A DNA stretch of 64,000 bases from Clavibacter sp. VKM Ac-2872 (lineage in GTDB: Bacteria > Actinomycetota > Actinomycetes > Actinomycetales > Microbacteriaceae), in contig NZ_JADKRR010000001.1 in the NCBI RefSeq assembly GCF_015351105.1, forward strand, positions 744,001-808,000, in the 5' to 3' direction. Of this stretch, positions 43,642-51,752 are shown piece after piece; positions within the stretch are counted from its first letter, which is position 1; every line of letters begins with the position of its first letter. The position numbers were made by a program, and so were the translations under genes. The notes under the pieces are model-generated. The model was not told where the DNA came from. It searched no databases and saw only the letters and a list, made by a program, of their open reading frames with translations.

Positions 43642-45263
43642 GCGGCGCGGACGACCGGCGGCACGTCGTCGTCATCGGTGCGGGCCCGGCCGGGCTGGCT
43701 GCCGCGGTCGCCGCGCGCGGTCGCGGCGCCCGGGTCACCGTGCTCGACGCGTCGGACGAGCTCGGCGGCCAGTACTGGCGGCACCTGCCGGAGTCGCGTC
43801 CGGCGGCGCGCGAGCGGATCCTGCACCACGGCTGGGACGCGTTCACCGCGCTCCGCTCCCGGCTCGCCGCCGACGACGGCTGCGCGATCGTCACGGGCGC
43901 GCAGGTGTGGGCGATCGAGCGGCCGGAGCCGGATGCGTCCGCGCCCGCTGACGGGTCTGCGCCGCCCGCCGCCGTCGTCCACGTGCTCGTCGGCCAGGTC
44001 GACGGATCCCGCCGCGCACCCCTGACCCTCCGCCCCGACGCGCTCGTGCTCGCGACCGGCGCGCACGACCGCACGCTGCCGTTCCCCGGCTGGGACCTGC
44101 CCGGCGTCTTCACCGCGGGCGCCGCGCAGGCCCTCGCGAAGGGCGAGCGCGTGGCGATCGGCGAACGCGTGATCGTCGCGGGCGCCGGCCCCTTCCTCCT
44201 GCCCGTCGCGGTGTCGCTCGTGCAGGCCGGGGCGCGCGTCGTCGGGATCCACGAGGCCGCGCGCGTGCCGTCGCTCGCCCGCGGCTGGCTGCGACGTCCG
44301 GCGGGCCTCGCCCGCGCGCCGCACAAGGCCGCGGAGCTGGCCGGGTACGTCTCCGTGCTGGCGCGCGAGCGGATCGGCTACTCCACGGGCAGCGCGGTCG
44401 TCGCCGCGCACGGCACCGACCGCGTCGAGGCCGTCACCGTGCAGCGCCTCGACGCCGCGTGGGCGCCGATCCCGGGCACCGAACGGCGGATCCGGGTGGA
44501 CGCCGTGTGCGTCGGCCACGGGTTCACGCCCCGGCTCGAGCTGCCCATCGCCGCGGGCTGCCGCATCGGCGCGGAGCGCTTCGTGGAGGTGGACGCCGCG
44601 CAGGGCGCCGGGCCCGCTGGCGTCTTCGCCGCGGGCGAGATCACGGGCATCGGGGGAGTGGACCAGGCCCTCGCGGAGGGCGAGGTCGCCGGGCACTGCG
44701 CCGCGGGCGGATCCCCGTCCGACGCCGCCGTCGCCCCCGCCGTCCGCCGGCGGTCGGTCGCGCACGACGTCGCCGGTCGCATCGAGGCCGCGCACGGCAT
44801 CCGCCCCGGCTGGACCGGCTGGCTCCGCGACGACACGCTCGCGTGCCGCTGCGAGGAGGTGCCCGTCGGCCGGCTCCGGCAGACCGCCCGCGCGGCCTCC
44901 TCCACCGACCTCCGCTCGATGAAGCTCGCGACGCGCGCCGGCCTCGGCATCTGCCAGGGCCGCGTCTGCGGGCGCACCGTCGAGCAGCTGCTCGCGGCCG
45001 AGGCGCCCGCCTGCGGATCCGCGTCCGCCGCGTCCCCCGCCGCCGCGCCCGGTCCCGGGACCGACCGCCGCCCCATCGCCTCGCCCGTGCGCCTCGGCGA
45101 GCTCGCCGCCGCCTACGAGCGCCGCGACGCCGGACCCCCGTCCCTCGCCGCGGCAGCGCCCGGCGCCGACGACCCGCCGCCCGCCGGCGACCCGCCGCGC
45201 GAGCACGCGCCCCCGACCACCCCCGCACCGCCTCGCACCACCGACCGGAAGGACCTGCCATGA
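43638..45263 (+). CDS. NAD(P)/FAD-dependent oxidoreductase (HcnB-like), D-hydroxyproline dehydrogenase subunit
   Basis: A 541-residue flavoprotein. FAD motif VIGAGPAGLAAAVAARGRGA, second nucleotide motif VIVAGAGPFLLPVAVSLVQAGA, and GVFAAGEITGIGGVDQALAEGEVAG. Residues about 395-450 hold a BFD-type iron-sulfur region with CRCEE and CQGRVC. A Pro/Ala-rich tail of about 85 residues follows and is not seen in typical homologues. The start is GTG in a GTGA overlap; it overlaps the lyase gene by four bases. Confidence 0.88.
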   Translation: MSGADDRRHVVVIGAGPAGLAAAVAARGRGARVTVLDASDELGGQYWRHLPESRPAARERILHHGWDAFTALRSRLAADDGCAIVTGAQVWAIERPEPDASAPADGSAPPAAVVHVLVGQVDGSRRAPLTLRPDALVLATGAHDRTLPFPGWDLPGVFTAGAAQALAKGERVAIGERVIVAGAGPFLLPVAVSLVQAGARVVGIHEAARVPSLARGWLRRPAGLARAPHKAAELAGYVSVLARERIGYSTGSAVVAAHGTDRVEAVTVQRLDAAWAPIPGTERRIRVDAVCVGHGFTPRLELPIAAGCRIGAERFVEVDAAQGAGPAGVFAAGEITGIGGVDQALAEGEVAGHCAAGGSPSDAAVAPAVRRRSVAHDVAGRIEAAHGIRPGWTGWLRDDTLACRCEEVPVGRLRQTARAASSTDLRSMKLATRAGLGICQGRVCGRTVEQLLAAEAPACGSASAASPAAAPGPGTDRRPIASPVRLGELAAAYERRDAGPPSLAAAAPGADDPPPAGDPPREHAPPTTPAPPRTTDRKDLP

Positions 45264-46177
45264 CCGCACCCGCCCTGGACCTCGGAGGCGTCGTCGTCGC
45301 CACCACGCTGCCGTTCCGCGAGGACGCGTCGGCCCCCGCCGGCCTCGCCGTCGACTACGACGCGTACGCCGCCCACTGCGACTGGCTGATGGCGAACGGC
45401 TGCCGCGGCGTCGGCCCGAACGGATCGCTCGGCGAGTACTCCTCGCTCACCGACGAGGAGCGGCGCAAGGTCGTGCAGGTCGCGGTCGAGACCGTCGGCG
45501 ACCGCGGGATCGTCGTGGCCGGCGTGCACGGCGTCGGCTGGCACCAGGCCAAGAAGTGGGCCGAGATCGCGGCCGAGGACGGCGCCGACGGCGTGCTCCT
45601 CCTCCCGCCCACCATCTACCGGGCGAGCGACGACGAGGTCGTCGAGCACTACGCGCGCGTCGACGAGGTGGGCCTGCCGATCATGGCCTACAACAACCCG
45701 TTCGACACCAAGGTCGACCTCACCCCGCAGCTCCTCCAGCGCCTCGACGCGCTCGAGAACGTCGTGGCGATCAAGGAGTTCTCGGGCGACATCCGGCGCG
45801 TGACGGAGATCCAGGACCTCACGGGCCTCGACGTCATCGCGGGCGCCGACGACCTGCTGCTCGAGTCGCTCATCATGGGCGCCGTCGGCTGGTTCGCGGG
45901 CTACCCCAACGCGTTCCCGCGCGAGGCCGTCGAGCTGTACGGGCTCGCGACGAGCGGTCGCATCGAGGAGGCGAAGGCGCTGTACCAGCACCTCGTGCCG
46001 GTGTTCCGCTGGGACTCGCGCACCGAGTTCGTGCAGGCCATCAAGCTGTCGATCGACGTGGCCGGCGAGAGCACGGGCGGCCCCACGCGTCCGCCGCGCG
46101 CGCCGCTGCCCGCCGCGGTCGCGGAGCAGGTCACGCGCGACACGCGCCGCGCGCTCGACCACCTCGCCGGGCGATGA
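45260..46177 (+). CDS. DapA-family lyase, probable 1-pyrroline-4-hydroxy-2-carboxylate deaminase
   Basis: A 305-residue class I aldolase-like barrel. Schiff-base Lys172 is in NVVAIKEFSGD and Tyr144 in IMAYNNPFD; the N-terminal GPNGSLGEYSSLTDEERRKV replaces the GTTGE loop of true dihydrodipicolinate synthases. In a hydroxyproline cluster the family member deaminates and dehydrates the pyrroline to 2-oxoglutarate semialdehyde. It is eight bases from the epimerase gene. Confidence 0.87.
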   Translation: MTAPALDLGGVVVATTLPFREDASAPAGLAVDYDAYAAHCDWLMANGCRGVGPNGSLGEYSSLTDEERRKVVQVAVETVGDRGIVVAGVHGVGWHQAKKWAEIAAEDGADGVLLLPPTIYRASDDEVVEHYARVDEVGLPIMAYNNPFDTKVDLTPQLLQRLDALENVVAIKEFSGDIRRVTEIQDLTGLDVIAGADDLLLESLIMGAVGWFAGYPNAFPREAVELYGLATSGRIEEAKALYQHLVPVFRWDSRTEFVQAIKLSIDVAGESTGGPTRPPRAPLPAAVAEQVTRDTRRALDHLAGR

Positions 46178-46184
46178 TCGACGG

Positions 46185-47186
46185 ATGAGGTCCTCCCGCG
46201 TCTTCCACGCCGTCGACTCGCACACGGAGGGGATGCCGACCCGCGTCGTCACGAGCGGGTTCGGCGTGATCCCCGGCGCGACCATGAACGAGCGCCGTCT
46301 GCACCTGATCGAGAACCTGGATCACCTGCGGCTCCTGCTGATGACGGAGCCGCGCGGCCACGCGGCCATGAGCGGCGCGATCCTGCAGCCGCCCACGCGC
46401 GACGACTGCGACTGGGGCGTCCTCTACATCGAGGTGTCCGGGTGCCTGCCGATGTGCGGCCACGGCACCATCGGCGTCGCGACCGTGCTGGTGGAGACCG
46501 GGCTCGTCGAGGTGCAGGAGCCGGTCACGACGATCCGGCTCGACACCCCGGCCGGGCTCGTGATCGCGCGCGTCGACGTGGAGGACGGGCGGGCCGCGTC
46601 CGTGACGATCGAGAACGTGCCGTCCTACGTGGAGCGGCTGGACGCCTCCATCGACGTGCCCGGCTACGGCACCGTGCCGTACAGCCTCGCGTTCGGCGGC
46701 AACTTCTACGCGGTCGTCGAGCTGGACGACGTGGGGCTGCCGTTCGACCGGGAGCGGCAGCAGGAGATCCTCCAGGCCGGGCTCGCGATCATGGGCGCCA
46801 TCAACGACCAGGACGCGCCCTCGCACCCGGAGATCTCCGGCGTCGACCACTGCCACCACGTGGAGTTCCTCGCACCCGGATCCGACGCCCGGCTCTCGCG
46901 GCACGCCATGGCGATCCACCCCGGCTGGTTCGACCGCTCGCCGTGCGGCACCGGCACGTCCGCGCGCATGGCCGAGCTGTGGGCGCGCGGCGAGCTGGCG
47001 GTCGGCGACGTGTTCGTCAACGAGTCGTTCATCGGCAGCCGCTTCACCGGCCGGATCCTCCGGGAGACGACCGTCGCCGGCCGGCCCGCCATCGTCCCCG
47101 CCATCACCGGGCGCGCGTGGATCACCGGCATGGGACAGTACCTGCTCGACCCCACCGACCCGTTCCCGAGCGGCTTCCGGTTCTGA
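46185..47186 (+). CDS. 4-hydroxyproline 2-epimerase (proline racemase family)
   Basis: A 333-residue cofactor-free epimerase. Both catalytic cysteines are present: Cys91 in LPMCGHGTIG and Cys254 in SPCGTGTSARMA. The Cys/Cys pair marks epimerases/racemases as opposed to trans-3-hydroxy-L-proline dehydratases, which have Thr at the second place. The enzyme converts trans-4-hydroxy-L-proline to cis-4-hydroxy-D-proline, the substrate of the dehydrogenase encoded upstream. Plain proline racemase is less likely in this cluster. Confidence 0.9.
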   Translation: MRSSRVFHAVDSHTEGMPTRVVTSGFGVIPGATMNERRLHLIENLDHLRLLLMTEPRGHAAMSGAILQPPTRDDCDWGVLYIEVSGCLPMCGHGTIGVATVLVETGLVEVQEPVTTIRLDTPAGLVIARVDVEDGRAASVTIENVPSYVERLDASIDVPGYGTVPYSLAFGGNFYAVVELDDVGLPFDRERQQEILQAGLAIMGAINDQDAPSHPEISGVDHCHHVEFLAPGSDARLSRHAMAIHPGWFDRSPCGTGTSARMAELWARGELAVGDVFVNESFIGSRFTGRILRETTVAGRPAIVPAITGRAWITGMGQYLLDPTDPFPSGFRF

Positions 47187-47213
47187 CCGGCCGAGCCCCC
47201 ACCGAGGAGAGAC

Positions 47214-48725
47214 ATGACCCCGCACGAGACCGACCCGACCATCGACCCGACCGTGGATCCCGCCGTCGCCGCGACCGTCGACGCCGTCGCCGCGCGCGCC
47301 GCCGAGGCGGCCGCGCCCCTCGCAGCCCTCGCCCCGGCGGCCCGGGCCCGCGCGCTCGACGCCGTCGCCGACGCGCTCGAGGCGATCCGCCCCGAGCTGC
47401 TGCCCGTCGCCGAGCGGGAGACCGCGCTCGCGCCCGGCCGCCTCGCCGGCGAGCTGACGCGCACCACGGTGCAGCTGCGGATCCTCGCGGCCGCCGTGCG
47501 CGACGGCCGCTACCTCGACGCGCGCATCGACCACGCGGATCCGGACGCGGCGCCCGCCCCGCGCCCCGACATCCGCCGGTACCTCGTGCCCGTCGGCCCG
47601 GTCCTCAACTTCGCGGCGTCGAACTTCCCGTTCGCGTTCTCCGTCGCGGGCGGCGACACGGCGTCGGCGCTCGCGGTCGGCTGCCCGGTGGTCGTGAAGG
47701 CGCACCCGGGGCACCCCGAGCTGTCGCGCCGCGTCGCCGCGGCCGCCTCCGCCGCGCTCGTCGAGGCAGGCCTGCCCGATGGCACCCTGCAGCTGATCGA
47801 GGGCGAGGCAGCGGGGCTCGCCATGCTGCGCGACCCGCGTATCCGCGCCGCCACGTTCACGGGATCGCTGCGCGCCGGCCGCTTCCTCGCCGACGTCGCC
47901 GCCGCCCGTCCCGACCCGATCCCGTTCTTCGGCGAGCTGGGCAGCGTCAACCCGGTCGTCATCACGGAGCGCGCCGCCGCCGAGCGCGGGGCGGACATCG
48001 CGGCGGCCCTCGTGGCGAGCGCCGCCGGATCCGCCGGGCAGCTCTGCACCGCGCCCGGCATCGTGCTGATCCCCGCGGGCCACGGTCTCGACCCCGTGCT
48101 CGCGGAGGAGGCCGGCGCCGTCGCCCCGCACGGGATGCTCAACCGGAAGATCGCCGAGGGCTACGCGGGCGGCCGGGCCGCGGCCATCGCGGTCGACGGC
48201 GTCCGCCTCGTCGCGGAGGGCCGCGCGCCCGCCGGGGACGACGGGTCCGTGACCCCCACGATCGCCGCCGTCGCGCTCGCCGACTTCGAGGCCGCGGGCG
48301 ACGTGCTCCGCCACGAGGTCTTCGGCCCGTTCGCGCTGCTCGTCGAGTACCCCGCGGGCACGGACCTCGCCGCCCTCGCGGCGCGCACCTTCCCGGGCGA
48401 GCTGACGGCGAGCGTGCACCTCGGCGACGGCGAGGCCGATGCCGCGGCGGCCGAGCTGATCCGCGTGCTCGCCGCCCGCGCCGGCCGCGTGCTCGTCGAC
48501 GCCTGGCCCACGGGCGTCTCCGTCACCGACGCGCAGCAGCACGGCGGACCCTGGCCCGCCACCACGCTCGACCGCGGCACGAGCGTCGGCACCGCGTCGC
48601 TCGACCGGCTGCTCCGCGGCGTCGCGTTCCAGGGCGTGCCCGACGTGCTCCTGCCGGAGCCGCTGCGCACCCGGAACCCGTGGGGCGTGCCGCAGCGGGT
48701 GAGCGCGCGCGGCGCCCGCGCCTGA
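47214..48725 (+). CDS. Aldehyde dehydrogenase, probable 2-oxoglutarate-semialdehyde dehydrogenase
   Basis: A 503-residue aldehyde dehydrogenase. Catalytic Cys278 is in GSAGQLCTAPG and the general base Glu241 in FFGELGSVNPVVI; NFAASNFPFAFSVAGGDTASALA is the NADP-loop variant typical of the hydroxyproline-type semialdehyde dehydrogenases. It would finish the pathway by making 2-oxoglutarate. It follows the epimerase by 27 bp with GAGGAGAG before the ATG. The segment PVVVKAHPGHPELS replaces the usual KPSE, another mark of the type. Confidence 0.9.
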   Translation: MTPHETDPTIDPTVDPAVAATVDAVAARAAEAAAPLAALAPAARARALDAVADALEAIRPELLPVAERETALAPGRLAGELTRTTVQLRILAAAVRDGRYLDARIDHADPDAAPAPRPDIRRYLVPVGPVLNFAASNFPFAFSVAGGDTASALAVGCPVVVKAHPGHPELSRRVAAAASAALVEAGLPDGTLQLIEGEAAGLAMLRDPRIRAATFTGSLRAGRFLADVAAARPDPIPFFGELGSVNPVVITERAAAERGADIAAALVASAAGSAGQLCTAPGIVLIPAGHGLDPVLAEEAGAVAPHGMLNRKIAEGYAGGRAAAIAVDGVRLVAEGRAPAGDDGSVTPTIAAVALADFEAAGDVLRHEVFGPFALLVEYPAGTDLAALAARTFPGELTASVHLGDGEADAAAAELIRVLAARAGRVLVDAWPTGVSVTDAQQHGGPWPATTLDRGTSVGTASLDRLLRGVAFQGVPDVLLPEPLRTRNPWGVPQRVSARGARA

Positions 48726-48744
48726 CGCGCGGCGCGTCGCGTCC

Positions 48745-48771
48745 GTCCGGGCCGTCCGGGCCGTCCGGGCG
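48745..48771. repeat. Three 9-bp direct repeats GTCCGGGCC
   Basis: GTCCGGGCC occurs three times in a row (last copy GTCCGGGCG), right after the aldehyde dehydrogenase gene. It can fold with the GGCCCGCC that follows, perhaps acting as a terminator. The rest of the gap to 48922 shows no gene. Confidence 0.5.
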
Positions 48772-48921
48772 GCCCGCCGCTGAGGGTTCCCACAACCCGC
48801 GACCGCTCACCGCGGGAGCGCGTTGGAGGCCCGCGACGTGTTTTTCGGCAGGTGGAGGATCCGTGCATAGCGTGGCCGGTGCCGGCAGGGATGCCGGTGC
48901 AGGCGACGGCACGGAGGATCC

Positions 48922-51141
48922 ATGGTCGACACGGCGGCACGAGGACGCACCACCCGCGGCACGAGGGGACGAGGCCCCGCCGCGGGTCCGCAGGACGGGG
49001 CTCGCGAGGCAGCGCTCCCCGAGGGCGCGCTCCGCGAGGCCGGCGTGCCGGTCGCGGGGGACGTGGACGCCGAGGTCGCGCGTGATCTCGACCGCACCGA
49101 CGGCGACGCGGGCGCCGGCACCGGCCCCCGCGTCGACGTCGAGGGCCTCGGCCGCGTGCTGCTCGGGCGCTGGGCCGACGTCCGCCGCTCGTCGCGCGAG
49201 CTGACCAGCCGCCCCGAGCTGCACCGCATCGAGGGCCTCGACATGCACCAGCACCGGGCGCGCGTGCGCGAGCAGCTGCAGATCCTCGTCGAGCACGGCG
49301 GCGTGCACCGCGCCTACCCGGTGTCCGTCGGCGGGCTCGAGGACCACGGCGGCAACATCGCGGGCTTCGAGGAGCTCGTGGCCGCGGATCCGTCGCTCCA
49401 GATCAAGGCCGGCGTGCAGTGGGGCCTCTTCGGCTCCGCGGTCATGCACCTCGGCACGGAGCGCCACCACCGGGAGCTGCTCCCGCGGATCATGACGCTC
49501 GAGCTGCCCGGCGCGTTCGCGATGACCGAGACCGGCCACGGATCCGACGTCGCGAGCATCGGCACCACGGCGACCTACGACCCCGCGACGGGCGAGTTCG
49601 ACCTGCACACGCCGTTCCGCGCGGCGTGGAAGGACTACCTCGGCAACGCGGCGGTCGACGGCCGCGCCGCCACGGTCTTCGCGCAGCTCGTGACCCAGGG
49701 CGTCAACCACGGCGTGCACTGCTTCTTCGTGCCCCTCCGCGACGAGACGGGCGCGTTCCTGCCCGGCGTCGGCGGCGAGGACGACGGCCTCAAGGGCGGC
49801 CTCAACGGGATCGACAACGGCCGCCTCCACTTCGACCACGTGCGCGTGCCGCGCACGAACCTCCTCAACCGCTACGGCGACGTGGCCGAGGACGGCACCT
49901 ACACGTCGGAGATCGCGAGCCCCGGCCGCCGCTTCTTCACGATGCTCGGCACGCTCGTGCAGGGCCGCGTCTCGCTCGACGGCGCGGCGACGAGCGCCGC
50001 CAAGATCGCGCTCCAGATCGCCATCACCTACGGCAACCAGCGCCGCCAGTTCGTCGCAGGCGGCACCGACGAGGAGGTGCTGCTCGACTACCAGCGGCAC
50101 CAGCGCCGGCTGATCCCGCGCATCGCCACCACCTACGCGGCCTCGTTCGCGCACGAGAAGCTGCTCGAGCAGTTCGACTCGGTGTTCTCCGGGAAGACCG
50201 ACACGGATCAGGACCGGCAGGACCTCGAGACCCTCGCCGCCGCGTTCAAGCCCCTCAGCACGTGGCACGCGCTCGACACCATCCAGGAGGCGCGCGAGGC
50301 GTGCGGCGGCCAGGGCTTCCTCGCCGAGAACCGGCTCGTCGGGCTCCGCGCCGACCTCGACGTCTACGCGACCTTCGAGGGCGACAACACCGTGCTCCTG
50401 CAGCTCGTCGCGAAGCGCCTGCTCACCGACGTGAACACGCGCTTCGCGAAGGCCGACTTCGGGGTGCTCGCGCGGTACGCCGTGGAGCAGGCCGCGGATC
50501 GCACGCTGCGCTCCACGGGCCTCCGCACGCTCGGGCAGGCGCTCGCGGACCGCGGATCCACCGCCCGCTCCGTCGGCCAGCTCCGCGAGCCGGACACCCA
50601 GCGCGCGCTCCTGACGGGCCGCGTGGAGACGATGGTCGGGGAGGTCGCGACCGCGCTCCGCGCCACCCGGAAGATGCCGCCGGCCGAGGCCGCCGCCCTC
50701 TTCAACCGGCACCAGCACGCGCTCATCGAGGCGGCCCGAGCGCACGCGCAGCTGCTGCAGTGGGAGGCGTTCACCGAGGCGCTCGACCCCGCGTCGGAGA
50801 CGGGCCGCGCGATGGACGACGGCACGCGCCGCATCCTCACCTGGACCCGCGACCTGTTCGGCCTCCGCCTCATCGAGGAGGACCTCGCCTGGTTCCTGAT
50901 CCACGGCCGCCTCAGCGCGCCGCGCGCCCGGGCCGTGACGGCCTACATCGACCGGCTCGTCGCGCGCCTGCGCCCGCACGCGCAGGACCTCGTGGACGCG
51001 TTCGGCTACACGCCGGCCCACGTCCGCGCGCCCGTCGCCTCCGGCGAGGAGAAGGACCGCCAGGACGAGGCGCGCGCGTACCGCGACGCGCGGATCGCCG
51101 ACGGCTCGGCGCCGCGCATGGAGAAGAGCCCGAAGAAGTAG
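48922..51141 (+). CDS. Acyl-CoA dehydrogenase/oxidase family protein
   Basis: A 739-residue flavoprotein of the acyl-CoA oxidase branch. It has GAFAMTETGHGSDVASIGTTATYD (FAD/substrate strand), a central QGRVSLDGAATSAAKIALQIAITYGNQRRQF, REACGGQGFLAENRL and YATFEGDNTVLLQLVAKRLL with the catalytic Glu region, and a C-terminal oxidase domain of about 200 residues. It would introduce a double bond into a fatty acyl-CoA. The first 50 residues are low-complexity and the true start may be downstream of 48922. No beta-oxidation partners are adjacent. It ends with KSPKK. Confidence 0.9.
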   Translation: MVDTAARGRTTRGTRGRGPAAGPQDGAREAALPEGALREAGVPVAGDVDAEVARDLDRTDGDAGAGTGPRVDVEGLGRVLLGRWADVRRSSRELTSRPELHRIEGLDMHQHRARVREQLQILVEHGGVHRAYPVSVGGLEDHGGNIAGFEELVAADPSLQIKAGVQWGLFGSAVMHLGTERHHRELLPRIMTLELPGAFAMTETGHGSDVASIGTTATYDPATGEFDLHTPFRAAWKDYLGNAAVDGRAATVFAQLVTQGVNHGVHCFFVPLRDETGAFLPGVGGEDDGLKGGLNGIDNGRLHFDHVRVPRTNLLNRYGDVAEDGTYTSEIASPGRRFFTMLGTLVQGRVSLDGAATSAAKIALQIAITYGNQRRQFVAGGTDEEVLLDYQRHQRRLIPRIATTYAASFAHEKLLEQFDSVFSGKTDTDQDRQDLETLAAAFKPLSTWHALDTIQEAREACGGQGFLAENRLVGLRADLDVYATFEGDNTVLLQLVAKRLLTDVNTRFAKADFGVLARYAVEQAADRTLRSTGLRTLGQALADRGSTARSVGQLREPDTQRALLTGRVETMVGEVATALRATRKMPPAEAAALFNRHQHALIEAARAHAQLLQWEAFTEALDPASETGRAMDDGTRRILTWTRDLFGLRLIEEDLAWFLIHGRLSAPRARAVTAYIDRLVARLRPHAQDLVDAFGYTPAHVRAPVASGEEKDRQDEARAYRDARIADGSAPRMEKSPKK

Positions 51142-51195
51142 GAGCACCGGACGCGCCGCCGTGCCTACACCACCCGGCGGCGTCTCCCGCACCGT

Positions 51196-51224
51196 TTGAC
51201 AGCACCGCGGGACGCCCGGAGACT
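51196..51224 (+). promoter_or_regulatory. Promoter of the toxin operon
   Basis: TTGACA (51196-51201) is followed after 17 bp by GAGACT (51219-51224), a weak -10 with the key A and T. A small hairpin, GCCCCC-GAGC-GGGGGC (51242-51257), lies in the leader. The leader is about 135 nt long. Confidence 0.45.
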
Positions 51225-51362
51225 GATCCCGTCCGAGCAGCGCCCCCGAGCGGGGGCCACCGGCCTGCCACGGGGATCCGGGTGCCCACGCGTTCGCGCG
51301 GAGGCCGGGAGGCGATCCACCCGATCGCGCGGCGGCCGACGGACGACCGTGAGGAGACGTCC

Positions 51363-51752
51363 GTGGCGGAGGGCTACCGCATCGATCCGCAGGGCGTCCA
51401 GGACGTCCTGACCGCGGTGCAGCAGGCATCGGAAGACCTGTCGACGGCGATCAGCGGCATCGGCGGGGCGCAGACCGACGTGGCGACCGGGGCGTCCACC
51501 TGCACCGCGGTGCCGGCGGCGCTCGCGGCGTTCCTCGACGCGCAGACCGCGTCGGTCACGGACGTCACGAACCGCATCACCGCGTGCCTGTTCGGCGCCG
51601 CCACCGCGACCACGGACTACGTGGAGGCCGACGACACGATGGCGTCCGACATGACGCGGGCGCAGACGGCCGCGGTCGATGCGGTCGGGGGCGGCGGCGG
51701 GCGCGCGGCGGGCGACTTCAGCTGGTTCACCTCTCGAGCAGGAGGCCGCTGA
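51363..51752 (+). CDS. DUF6507-like, WXG100-type small secreted-partner protein
   Basis: A 129-residue mostly helical protein with YRIDPQGVQDVLTAVQQASEDLSTAI at the N-terminus and a central Ala/Thr-rich helix. This resembles small ESX (type VII secretion)-associated proteins found just before polymorphic toxin genes in actinobacteria. It has a GTG start behind GAGGAGA and a TGATG overlap with the toxin gene, so the two are made together. It probably escorts or is secreted with the toxin. No secretion-machine genes lie in the window. Confidence 0.7.
   Translation: MAEGYRIDPQGVQDVLTAVQQASEDLSTAISGIGGAQTDVATGASTCTAVPAALAAFLDAQTASVTDVTNRITACLFGAATATTDYVEADDTMASDMTRAQTAAVDAVGGGGGRAAGDFSWFTSRAGGR

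Noticed and set aside
46185-47186. Trans-3-hydroxy-L-proline dehydratase
   Set aside because: Second active-site residue is Cys254, not Thr, so the protein should be an epimerase/racemase.
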